This document shows, in pieces, positions 17,054 through 24,373 of a stretch of DNA of 64,000 bases. Position numbers and translations under genes: made by a program. Origin of the DNA: CAYVQE01 sp964454005 (GTDB lineage: Bacteria > Myxococcota > B64-G9); NCBI GenBank assembly GCA_964454005.1, contig CAYVQE010000005.1:1-64000 (forward strand), given 5' to 3'. Every line of letters begins with the position of its first letter. Position 1 is the first letter of the stretch. The notes under the pieces were generated by a model. It did not search any database and was not told the DNA's origin. It worked only from the letters and a program-made list of their open reading frames with translations.

Positions 17054-19485
17054 GGGCTGGGCTCCGCTTCGCGGGCCGCGGCGGCGTAACGGCGGGCGCG
17101 GTCGGCCATCTGGTCGAGGCGCCGCTGGACGCGGGCGTTGATGCTGTCGGCCGGCCAGCCGCCGCCGGCCTGGCGGTCGCCGGCCGCCACCCCGGTGAGC
17201 AGCTCGATGCCCTGGTCGATGGTCCCGACCGGGATGATCGAGAACCGGCCGGCCGCCACCGCCTGGCGCACGTCGCGGCGCAGCATCAGGTGAATGGTGT
17301 TGCTGGCCGGGATCAGAACCCCCTGATCGCCGGACAGACCGGCGGCGCGGCAGACGTCGAAGAAGCCCTCGATCTTCTCGTTCACCCCGCCGATGGCCTG
17401 TATCCGCCCGTGCTGATCGACCGAGCCGGTAACCGCCAGGCCCTGGCGCAGCGGGGTGTCGGCCAGGGCCGACAGCAGCGCGTAGAGCTCGGCCGACGAT
17501 GCGCTGTCGCCGTCGACCCCGCCGTAGGACTGCTCGAACACCAGGCTGGCCGACAGGGCGAATGGCCGGTCGCCGGCGAAGCGCGCGCCCAGAAAGCCCG
17601 CCAGGATCAGCACCCCCTTGGAATGCAGCGGGCCGCCGAGGGCCACCTCGCGCTCGATGTCGGTCACCTCGCCCTTGCCCAGGCGCACCCGGGCGGTGAT
17701 CCGATTGGGCTGGCCGAAGGCGAAGCCGCCGAGCTGCAGCACCGATAGGCCGTTGATCTGCCCGATGCGTTCGCCGCTGGTGGCGATGCGGACCGTGCCG
17801 CGGGCGATCTGCTCCTGGGAGCGCTCGCGCACGCGATCGGCACGGTGGATCTGGGCGGCCACAGCGCGCTCGACGTCGTCATCGGTGACCGTGTCGCGCT
17901 CGGCCTGGGCGGCCCAGTGGTCGGCCTCGCACAGCAGGTCGACCAGGTCGCCCATGCGGATCGAGAGCCGCTCGGCATCGGCCACCAGCCGCGAGGAGCG
18001 TTCGATGATCCGCGCCACCGCCTCCGGGGTGAACGGCAGCAGCTGGTGGCGCCGGGCCAGGGTGGCCACCAGGCGGGCGTAGAGCTGGTCGTTCTCGGGC
18101 TTGCGCGGCATGCGATCGTCGAAGTCGACCTGAACCTTGAACAGATCGGGAAAGTCGGGGTCGAGCTGCGACAGCAGATAGTAGATCATCCGCTCGCCGA
18201 CCAGCACCACCTTGGCCTCGAGCGGGATGGCCTCTGGCTCCAGGGTGATGGTGCTGATCAGGCTCAGCTGCTGGCCGACCGACTCGATGCGGACCTGTCC
18301 GGCGCGCAGGGTGCGCTTGAGGTTGTCCCACGCCAACGGCTGGGTCAGCAGCTTGTTGGCGTCCAGGATCAGGGTGCCGCCGTTGGCCCGGTGCAGGGCG
18401 CCGGCCCGGATAAGCCGATGGTCGGTCACCAGGGCGCCGAACTCGGTGCGGTGCTCGACCCGCCCGAGCAGGTTCTGCAGGCTGGGGTGATCCTCGTAGA
18501 TCACCGGGGCGCCCTCGGTCTCGGCGTTGTCGACCAGCAGGTTGACCCGGTAGCGATCGAGCGGATCCGACTTCTGCATTCCGGGCGGCAGCGCGACCCC
18601 CGGTGGCGCGGCCGGTTGCTGCTTCTGCTCCTTGCTGGGCAGAAAGTCCTCGGCCCGGTCGACCACGTCGGCGGCCAGGGCTTCGAGGTAGGTGGTGACC
18701 GGTTCCAGATCGGCGTAGGCTTGCTTCAGTTCGGCCAGCAGCTTGTCGACGGCGAAGGAGACCACCTCGCGGTTCAACTCGCGTACCTTCTCGCGCTGCT
18801 CCTTCTCCCAGGCCGGCAGCCGGCCGGCGATGTCGCGCACTTCCTTCTCGAGTTCTTCGATGTCGCGCTTGATGCGTTCCTGCTCTTCCTCCGGCAGCTT
18901 GCGGAACTCCTCGGGCGGCAGCACCTCGCCGTCGCGTACCGGGGCCAGGGCCATGCCGTTGGGGGTGTTGACCGGCGCGATGTCCTTTTCCTTGGCCCGC
19001 TGCTGGATGTCCTCGAAGTCCTGCTGGTGCTTGTCCTTGAACTCCTGCTCCAGCGCCTGGCGCCGGTTGCGGTAGTCGTCGGACTCGAACGCGGCCGGTA
19101 TGGCCGCGCCCAGCTCGTCGATCAGCTCTTCCATCTGGTGCTGGAAGGCGGCGCCGCGGCCGGCCGGCAGCTGCAGCGCCCGGGGCCGGTTGGCGTCCTT
19201 GAAGTCGCGCACGTAGCACCAGTCGTCCGGTCGCGGCCGGTCGGCCGAGACCCGCTCCAGGTACTGGCGCACCACGCTGTGCTTGCCGGTTCCGGGCGGG
19301 CCGAGCACGAACAGGTTGTAGCCCTGGTGGCGGATGCCGATGCCGAAGGCGATCGCATCGACGGCGCGTTGCTGGCCGATAACCTGCTCCAGATCCTCCA
19401 GCTCCGCGGTCGAGTCGAAGTCGAACTGCGCCGGATCGCAGGCGCGGTAGAGGACATCGGCGGGTAGGGGAGCGGGTCGGGCCAT
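17050..19485 (-). CDS. LonB-type ATP-dependent protease (AAA, S16)
   Basis: An 811-residue member of the COG1067 Lon-like group. Walker A is GPPGTGKH (62-69). A charged coiled region (about 180-290) follows, then a VNLLVDN...GTLILDANKLL ATPase segment. The C-terminal S16 peptidase domain has Ser661 in GGVDGDSAS and Lys704 in GGVNEKIEGF as the Ser-Lys dyad. It lacks the classical Lon N-domain. The ATG at 19485 follows GGAGG; the frame extends 169 codons upstream through the FmdB gene without coding character. Confidence 0.93.
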   Translation of the reverse strand: MARPAPLPADVLYRACDPAQFDFDSTAELEDLEQVIGQQRAVDAIAFGIGIRHQGYNLFVLGPPGTGKHSVVRQYLERVSADRPRPDDWCYVRDFKDANRPRALQLPAGRGAAFQHQMEELIDELGAAIPAAFESDDYRNRRQALEQEFKDKHQQDFEDIQQRAKEKDIAPVNTPNGMALAPVRDGEVLPPEEFRKLPEEEQERIKRDIEELEKEVRDIAGRLPAWEKEQREKVRELNREVVSFAVDKLLAELKQAYADLEPVTTYLEALAADVVDRAEDFLPSKEQKQQPAAPPGVALPPGMQKSDPLDRYRVNLLVDNAETEGAPVIYEDHPSLQNLLGRVEHRTEFGALVTDHRLIRAGALHRANGGTLILDANKLLTQPLAWDNLKRTLRAGQVRIESVGQQLSLISTITLEPEAIPLEAKVVLVGERMIYYLLSQLDPDFPDLFKVQVDFDDRMPRKPENDQLYARLVATLARRHQLLPFTPEAVARIIERSSRLVADAERLSIRMGDLVDLLCEADHWAAQAERDTVTDDDVERAVAAQIHRADRVRERSQEQIARGTVRIATSGERIGQINGLSVLQLGGFAFGQPNRITARVRLGKGEVTDIEREVALGGPLHSKGVLILAGFLGARFAGDRPFALSASLVFEQSYGGVDGDSASSAELYALLSALADTPLRQGLAVTGSVDQHGRIQAIGGVNEKIEGFFDVCRAAGLSGDQGVLIPASNTIHLMLRRDVRQAVAAGRFSIIPVGTIDQGIELLTGVAAGDRQAGGGWPADSINARVQRRLDQMADRARRYAAAAREAEPSP

Positions 19486-19523
19486 GCGATCGCCTCCAGC
19501 GGACGGTTTTCGACGCCGCCCGA

Positions 19524-19802
19524 TCAGCGTTTGATGGTGTCGGGTCCCCGGCCGGCCGTCTTGCGGTAAACACCGGGTTTGTCCTTGCGGTATTGGGTGA
19601 AGCCCTTGGCGGACAGGTTCTGCTCCGACAGCACATCCCGCGGCCGGGTCGAGACATTGGGCGCCGAGATCAGCCGCCGGCAGCTGGCGCCGCATTCCGG
19701 GCAGCGCTCGAGCGGGGCGTCGTCGAAGGACTGCAACAGCTCGAATCCGCCGCGACAGTGGGCACAGCCTCGTTCCAGCGTCTCGTATTCGTAGAGCGGC
19801 AT
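19524..19802 (-). CDS. FmdB-type zinc ribbon protein
   Basis: A 92-residue protein starting MPLYEYETLERG, with two CxxC knuckles (CAHC and CPEC) that would bind one zinc. This is the standard FmdB/CxxC_CxxC_SSSS putative regulatory domain. The tail, rich in Arg and Lys (SAKGFTQYRKDKPGVYRK), is typical of deltaproteobacterial members. A good promoter lies 42-70 nt upstream. The gene precedes the Lon-type protease in the same direction. Its exact role is unknown. Confidence 0.88.
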   Translation of the reverse strand: MPLYEYETLERGCAHCRGGFELLQSFDDAPLERCPECGASCRRLISAPNVSTRPRDVLSEQNLSAKGFTQYRKDKPGVYRKTAGRGPDTIKR

Positions 19803-19843
19803 GATGTCCTTCCAGCCGCCGTCGGCCCGGGCGGCTGAGTCCG

Positions 19844-19872
19844 AATGTAGGCCAGCCCCGGCGGTGTGTAAA
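19844..19872 (-). promoter_or_regulatory. Sigma70-type promoter for the FmdB-Lon-Usp genes
   Basis: Read on the minus strand, TTTACA and TACATT are separated by exactly 17 nt and lie 42 nt upstream of the FmdB start. The rest of the 193-nt gap to the aat stop contains A-rich patches but no gene. A transcript from here would cover FmdB, the Lon-type protease and the stress protein. Confidence 0.6.
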
Positions 19873-19995
19873 CCCGGCAGGACACGAGCGGGGCGCTGTG
19901 GACAGCCGCAGCGGCCGGCGCCTCGACCTGCCGCCGCTGCCCGAAATCCTGCCGCCCTGAAAAAGCGTTGTTCGACAGCAGCTTGGGCCCAAAAG

Positions 19996-20607
19996 TTAAA
20001 AAGTTGAAACCGTCCCCGAGGGGAAGCGGGCGTCGGTCTCGAGGGCGGTGGCCAGGCGGCGCTGGTACTCGGGGCGGGGGATCTCCTCGACGCCGAACTG
20101 GCGGAAGTGATCGTTGACGATGTACTGGATGTCGAACAGGACGAAGCCGCCGGCGCGCAGCAGCTCGACCAGGTGCACCAGGGCCACCTTGCTGGCGTCG
20201 CGCATGCGGTGGAACATGCTCTCGCCGGCGAATAGGCCGCGGACGGCCACGCCGTAGGTGCCGCCGACCAGCTCGCCGGCGTGCCAGCACTCGACGGAGT
20301 GGGCTGCGCCCAGCCGGTGCAGCAGGGTGAAGGCGTCGATCAGCTCCGCTGAGATCCAGGTCTGCTCGCGTCCCGGCGCCGGTGCGGCGCAGGCCTGCAT
20401 CACCTCGCGGAAGGCGGTGTCGAGGCGCAGCTCGAAACGGCCCTCGCGAACCGTGCGCGCCAACCGCCGCGGCACGTGGAAGCGTTCGTCCAGCGGCAGC
20501 ACCGCCCGCGGATCGCATTCGTACAGATCCACCCGGCCGGCCTCGTCGGCCATCGGAAACGCGCCCTGGCAGTAGGCGGCGATCAGGGTTTGCGGATCGA
20601 GTCTCAT
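19996..20607 (-). CDS. aat: Leucyl/phenylalanyl-tRNA--protein transferase
   Basis: A 203-residue Aat enzyme, which adds Leu or Phe from aminoacyl-tRNA to proteins with N-terminal Lys or Arg and marks them for ClpAP. Recognisable segments are AYCQGAFPMAD, a DPRAVLPLDERFHVPRRLAR stretch, TWIS, HSVECWH, LVGGTYGVAVRGLFAGESMF and LFDIQYIVNDHFRQFG. The ATG at 20607 was chosen because the family begins just before LIAAYCQG; upstream in-frame codons are non-conserved. Confidence 0.95.
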   Translation of the reverse strand: MRLDPQTLIAAYCQGAFPMADEAGRVDLYECDPRAVLPLDERFHVPRRLARTVREGRFELRLDTAFREVMQACAAPAPGREQTWISAELIDAFTLLHRLGAAHSVECWHAGELVGGTYGVAVRGLFAGESMFHRMRDASKVALVHLVELLRAGGFVLFDIQYIVNDHFRQFGVEEIPRPEYQRRLATALETDARFPSGTVSTF

Positions 20608-20682
20608 TACCCAAGGCTCCACTGGGGCCCATTTAGCATGTGCCCCTGGGGCGGGTCGAGCGAAAGGGCAGGGTGGCCACAA

Positions 20683-20706
20683 CGGAAGTTCCCAGGGGAA
20701 CTTCCG
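20683..20706. repeat. Perfect 11-bp palindrome with REP-like tail
   Basis: CGGAAGTTCCC, an AG spacer and GGGAACTTCCG form a perfect inverted repeat. The right arm continues into GTCTA and matches the tail of the hairpin at 15-45. It sits two bases past the stop of the PAS-AAA-Fis gene and may terminate that operon, although no T-run follows. The shared tail favours a dispersed repeat. Confidence 0.5.
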
Positions 20707-20707
20707 T

Positions 20708-22156
20708 CTACAGGAGCCGGTAGCGGCGCAGCTTGCGGTGCAGGGTGGAGCGGTGGATGCCGAGCTCGGCGGCGGCCTTGGTGCGGTTGCCGGCGTGGCG
20801 TTCGAGCGCCTGGCGGATGGCCTCGGCCTCCATCTTCTCGAGCTCGCCCTGGGGCCCGCTGCCCTCGTCGGGCCGCGGCGCCTGGGCGATGACGTGTGGC
20901 GGCAGATCGCCGGTGGAGATCTCTTCGCCCTTGCACAGGATGAAGGCCCGCTCGATGATGTTCTCGAGTTCGCGGATGTTGCCCGGAAAGGAGTACGCCA
21001 GCAGCGCCGACAGCGCGTCGGTGGTGATGCCGGTGATCGGCCGGCCGGTGGTCAACCGGGTGCGGTCGATGAAGTGGCGCACCAGCAGCGGGATGTCCTC
21101 GCTGCGCTGGCGCAGCGGCGGCAGGCCGATCTGCAGCACGTTGAGCCGGTAGTACAGGTCCTCGCGGAACTCGCCGCGCTCGACCAGCGGTTCCAGAGGC
21201 TGGTTGGTGGCGGCCACGATGCGCACATCGGCCTGCACCGGCTCGTTGGAGCCGAGCGGCTCGTACTCGCGATCCTGCAGAAAGCGCAGCAGCTTGACCT
21301 GCAGCGACCTGGGCAGGTCGGCCACCTCGTCGATGAACAGGGTGCCGCCCTCGGCCTGGGCGATGCGACCCGGTTTGTCGCTGCGGGCGTCGGTGAACGC
21401 GCCGCGGCGGTAACCGAACAGCTCGGACTCCAGCAGGGTCTCGGGCAGGGCGGCGCAGTTGACCGGCACGAGGCGGCTGCGCCGCCGCGGGCCATGGTTG
21501 TGGATGGCCTTGGCCACCAGCTCCTTGCCGGTGCCCGACGGACCGGTGATCAGCACCGAGCTGTCGGACTCGGCCGCCAGCGGCAAGATGTCGAAGATGC
21601 GGTGCATCTCGACGTTCTTGCTGATGATGTCGTCGAAGCGGTAGCTGCCTTCGAGCCGGCGGCGCAGGTGTTGCACCGAGGACAGATCGCTGAACACCTC
21701 GACGCCGCCGAGCAGCTTGCCGCTCTTGGTCTCCAGCGGCGCGGTCGAGACCGAGATGGCCAGGTTGCGGCCCTCGCGGGTATGGATGGTCACCTCGCGC
21801 GAATGCACCGCATCGCGCGAGTGGATGCTGCTCTTGAGCGGGCAATCGCTCTGGCACAGCTCGGTCTGGAAGATGTCCTGGCAGCGGCAGCCGAGCACCT
21901 CGGACTCGCGGTAGCCGGTGATCTCCTCGGCGGCGCGGTTGAACGAGGTGATGCAGCCGGCCGGGTCCACGGTGAAGATGCCGTGGTTGACCACATCGAG
22001 CACCAGCGGCAGAAAGCGGCTGTCCAGCCGTTGTCTCATGGGGGCCAGTTTACCAGGCTGCCGCTCTGCCGGCCAGTGCGCGCCGGCGGTGGTCTGCGCA
22101 TCGGCGCCGCCAGCGGCGGCGCCCGGATCGGCCTGTAGCTGCTCGTCGAACTCCAA
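20708..22156 (-). CDS. PAS-AAA-Fis sigma54-type response activator
   Basis: A 482-residue regulator. A PAS domain (about 50-160) contains a Cys cluster, CRCQDIF...CQSDCPL, suggesting a redox or metal-linked signal. The AAA+ domain has GPSGTGKE (Walker A) and GGTLFIDEVADLP (Walker B), and a Fis-type HTH ends the protein (AAAELGIHRSTLHRKL). The loop that contacts sigma54 reads GAFTDA instead of GAFTGA. The TTG at 22156 has GGAAGG eight bases upstream; the first ATG (22039) has no RBS. It ends the Qmo/HdrD operon and may report its redox state. Confidence 0.88.
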   Translation of the reverse strand: MEFDEQLQADPGAAAGGADAQTTAGAHWPAERQPGKLAPMRQRLDSRFLPLVLDVVNHGIFTVDPAGCITSFNRAAEEITGYRESEVLGCRCQDIFQTELCQSDCPLKSSIHSRDAVHSREVTIHTREGRNLAISVSTAPLETKSGKLLGGVEVFSDLSSVQHLRRRLEGSYRFDDIISKNVEMHRIFDILPLAAESDSSVLITGPSGTGKELVAKAIHNHGPRRRSRLVPVNCAALPETLLESELFGYRRGAFTDARSDKPGRIAQAEGGTLFIDEVADLPRSLQVKLLRFLQDREYEPLGSNEPVQADVRIVAATNQPLEPLVERGEFREDLYYRLNVLQIGLPPLRQRSEDIPLLVRHFIDRTRLTTGRPITGITTDALSALLAYSFPGNIRELENIIERAFILCKGEEISTGDLPPHVIAQAPRPDEGSGPQGELEKMEAEAIRQALERHAGNRTKAAAELGIHRSTLHRKLRRYRLL

Positions 22157-22193
22157 GGGTCAGTCCTTCCCGGGCCGGCTGCCGGGCCCGTGC

Positions 22194-22751
22194 TCAGCCG
22201 ACGTGGCGCATGCCCGCCGAATCGGCCAGCGAGGGAGCGCCCAGCGCTTCGTCCAGCCGGGCCGCCTCGGCCAGCAGCTGGTCGCAGGTCTCGAACTCGC
22301 CGCGCTCTTCGTAGCAGTCGATCATGTCCATCAGGATGTCGCGCCGGCTGCCCGCGTCATCGAGCCCCTCGGCCAGCTCCAGGCTGCGGCGGTAGTGGGC
22401 CAGCGCCCTGTCTTGCTTGCCCCAGGCGTAGTAGAGCTCGCCCAGCGCCGACTCGGCGATCAGCTCGCCGCGGGTGAAACCGCACTGCCGGGCCAGTTCA
22501 CGGCCGTCGCGGAAGAACTTCAAGGCCACGTCCCAGATCCAGTTGCGGTAGACCTTGCCGATGTGGATCAGCACGAAGGCCTCGCGCTGCGGTGAACCCT
22601 CGTCGCGGGACGCGCGCAGCATCTGCCACAGCACCTCGAGCGCCTGGCCGTAGCGCTTCTGCCGGCACAGGTTGCGCGCCTCGAGCGCTTTGGGCATCAA
22701 GGCCCGCGGATCGGGCGCGATCGCCTCCGAAAGCTGTCGTTCCCAGTTCAT
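22194..22751 (-). CDS. TPR protein
   Basis: A 185-residue soluble protein with about four tetratricopeptide-like helix pairs (ALEARNLCRQKRYGQALEVL, then GELYYAWGKQDRALAHYRRS). No signal peptide is visible, so it is probably cytosolic. The ATG at 22751 is preceded by GAGGAGG; the longer frame runs back into the DsrC-like gene. It lies between the DsrC homologue and the PAS regulator and may scaffold or connect them. The function is unknown. Confidence 0.8.
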   Translation of the reverse strand: MNWERQLSEAIAPDPRALMPKALEARNLCRQKRYGQALEVLWQMLRASRDEGSPQREAFVLIHIGKVYRNWIWDVALKFFRDGRELARQCGFTRGELIAESALGELYYAWGKQDRALAHYRRSLELAEGLDDAGSRRDILMDMIDCYEERGEFETCDQLLAEAARLDEALGAPSLADSAGMRHVG

Positions 22752-22807
22752 CTCAACCTCCTCGGTCCCTTCGCCGTGCGGGATCGAATTGACCCAAGAT
22801 CCGCGGC

Positions 22808-23125
22808 TCAGACGCAGCCCTGGGCCTTGCCCAGCCCGGCCAGTTTGGCCGCTCGTTTGCCAGGCTGTTTTTGGAACAGCGCGTGCAACTCGCGGAAGCT
22901 CTTGTTGCACTCGCGCGTCAGGATGTGGGCCATGGGCGGCACCTTGAACTTGTCGTAGTAGGCGCGGATGGTGCGCAGCACCGCCAAGTGCTCCTCGGTC
23001 AGCTCACCGATGCCATCGCGGTCGGCCAGGGCCTGGGCCACCTCGGGGCTCCACTGGGAGTAGTCGGCCAGGTGGCCGTCCTCGTCCAGCTCGACCTGGC
23101 GGTCGCCTACGGTCAGGGTCTCCAT
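22808..23125 (-). CDS. DsrC/TusE-family protein lacking CysB
   Basis: A 105-residue DsrC fold protein, a small carrier that accepts sulfur or electrons at its flexible C-terminal arm. The family pattern is clear: DEDGHLADYSQWSPEVA, IRAYYDKFKVPPM and the ending AGLGKAQGCV. The penultimate Cys104 is present. The second redox cysteine of canonical DsrC, eleven residues earlier, is Ala93. The protein therefore cannot make the intramolecular CysA-CysB bond used in sulfite reduction and is more like TusE or regulatory DsrC types. GGGAGGTGGAGC precedes the ATG. It directly follows the HdrD-like gene, its likely partner. Confidence 0.9.
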   Translation of the reverse strand: METLTVGDRQVELDEDGHLADYSQWSPEVAQALADRDGIGELTEEHLAVLRTIRAYYDKFKVPPMAHILTRECNKSFRELHALFQKQPGKRAAKLAGLGKAQGCV

Positions 23126-23140
23126 GCTCCACCTCCCCCG

Positions 23141-24373
23141 TCAATCGAGAACCAGGGCGTTGGCCAGCAGCGCCCACAGGTGAGTCGGCTTCCAGTCCCG
23201 TTTGTACTCGGTGGCCAGGCCCTCGACAGCGTCGTGGCAGTTGACGCACGGGGTGCACACCAGCGCGGCGCCGGTGCGGTCGATCTGGTCGACCTTGACC
23301 TGGCCGTAGTAGTTGCGGGCTTGCTTGAAGCCCGAGATCAACGCTCCGCCGCCGCCGGCGCAGCAGTAGTTGTACTCGCGGTTGGGCCACATCTCGACGA
23401 AGTTCTCGCAGACCCGGCTGAGCACGTAGCGGCTGTCGTCCATGATATCGGCGAAGCCGTCCATGATCGCCTTGCGGCTGGCGTTGCACGGATCGTGCAG
23501 CGTAACCGGCTGCGGGTTGCGCGACGGGTCGACCTTGAGCCGGCCCTCGCGCAGCCACTTGGCGTAGAGGTTGACCTTGTGGACGACGTCGAACTTCGGC
23601 TCGATGCCGAACTTCTTGTAGCCGGCCAGGGTGGCGTAGTAGCCATGGCCGCATTCGGTGTAGGCCATGGTCTTGATGCCCAGCTCCTCGACCCGGGCCA
23701 CCTGCTGGCGCAGGGTGTACTCCCAGGTGTCCAGGTCGCCTGCGAACATGGCGTAGTTGGTGCCCTCCCACCAGATGCTGGGCATGGTCCAGCTGACCCC
23801 GGCGGCGTGGAAGACCTTGTAGATGCACTGTAGATCCAGCGGGTAGTACTGCGGCAGCTTGGAGTTGATGGTGATGAAGTAGTCGGCCCCCTGCTTGTCG
23901 ATCGGGAAATCCAGATCCGGGATGTCGTCCTGGACCTCCTCCTTCATCCAATCCACCGTCTCCAGCCAGTCCTCGGTGCTCAGCTCCATATTGTTGCCCA
24001 CGCTGCGGTGCAGATCGGCCGTCTTCTGGCTGCCGCCGGGCACCTGGTCGCGCGGCCGCATCGAGCGGGCGCGGGTGATCAGCGAGCCGATGCGCACGCC
24101 CATGGGGCAGATGTAGGAGCAGCGGTCGCAGCCGGTGCACTGGTAGATGGCGTCGGCGTCGATCAGCTCCTGCTCGCGGCCGAACAGCACCAGCCGCACC
24201 GCCCGGCGCGGATCGAAATCCGAGTAGCCGTGCAGCGGGCAGACGCTCAGGCACTTGCCGCAGGTCAGGCAGACGTCCAGATCGGCTTTCCAGGCCGACT
24301 CCTCCAGCAACGCCTTGCGCAGCGGCAGATCGCGGTTTTGCTCCAGCTGAATGGCCTCTGCTGTCTCAGCCAT
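23141..24373 (-). CDS. HdrD/DsrK-like dicluster Fe-S protein
   Basis: A 410-residue heterodisulfide-reductase-type catalytic subunit. Two ferredoxin motifs lie at Cys35-Cys45 (CLTCGKCLSVCP) and Cys79-Cys89 (CTGCDRCSYICP). C-terminal CCG-type cysteines in HDPCNAS, NYCCAGGGG and CTPCVNC would bind the special noncubane cluster. No membrane segment is present, so it is a cytosolic or peripheral subunit. In DsrMKJOP and TmcABCD complexes this subunit reacts with DsrC. Its start overlaps the end of the QmoB-like gene by 8 nt. Confidence 0.9.
   Translation of the reverse strand: MAETAEAIQLEQNRDLPLRKALLEESAWKADLDVCLTCGKCLSVCPLHGYSDFDPRRAVRLVLFGREQELIDADAIYQCTGCDRCSYICPMGVRIGSLITRARSMRPRDQVPGGSQKTADLHRSVGNNMELSTEDWLETVDWMKEEVQDDIPDLDFPIDKQGADYFITINSKLPQYYPLDLQCIYKVFHAAGVSWTMPSIWWEGTNYAMFAGDLDTWEYTLRQQVARVEELGIKTMAYTECGHGYYATLAGYKKFGIEPKFDVVHKVNLYAKWLREGRLKVDPSRNPQPVTLHDPCNASRKAIMDGFADIMDDSRYVLSRVCENFVEMWPNREYNYCCAGGGGALISGFKQARNYYGQVKVDQIDRTGAALVCTPCVNCHDAVEGLATEYKRDWKPTHLWALLANALVLD

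Noticed and set aside
17845..19467. 540-codon plus-strand frame over the Lon-type protease
   Set aside because: It is the mirror of the real protease, whose Walker A and Ser-Lys dyad are unambiguous on the minus strand.
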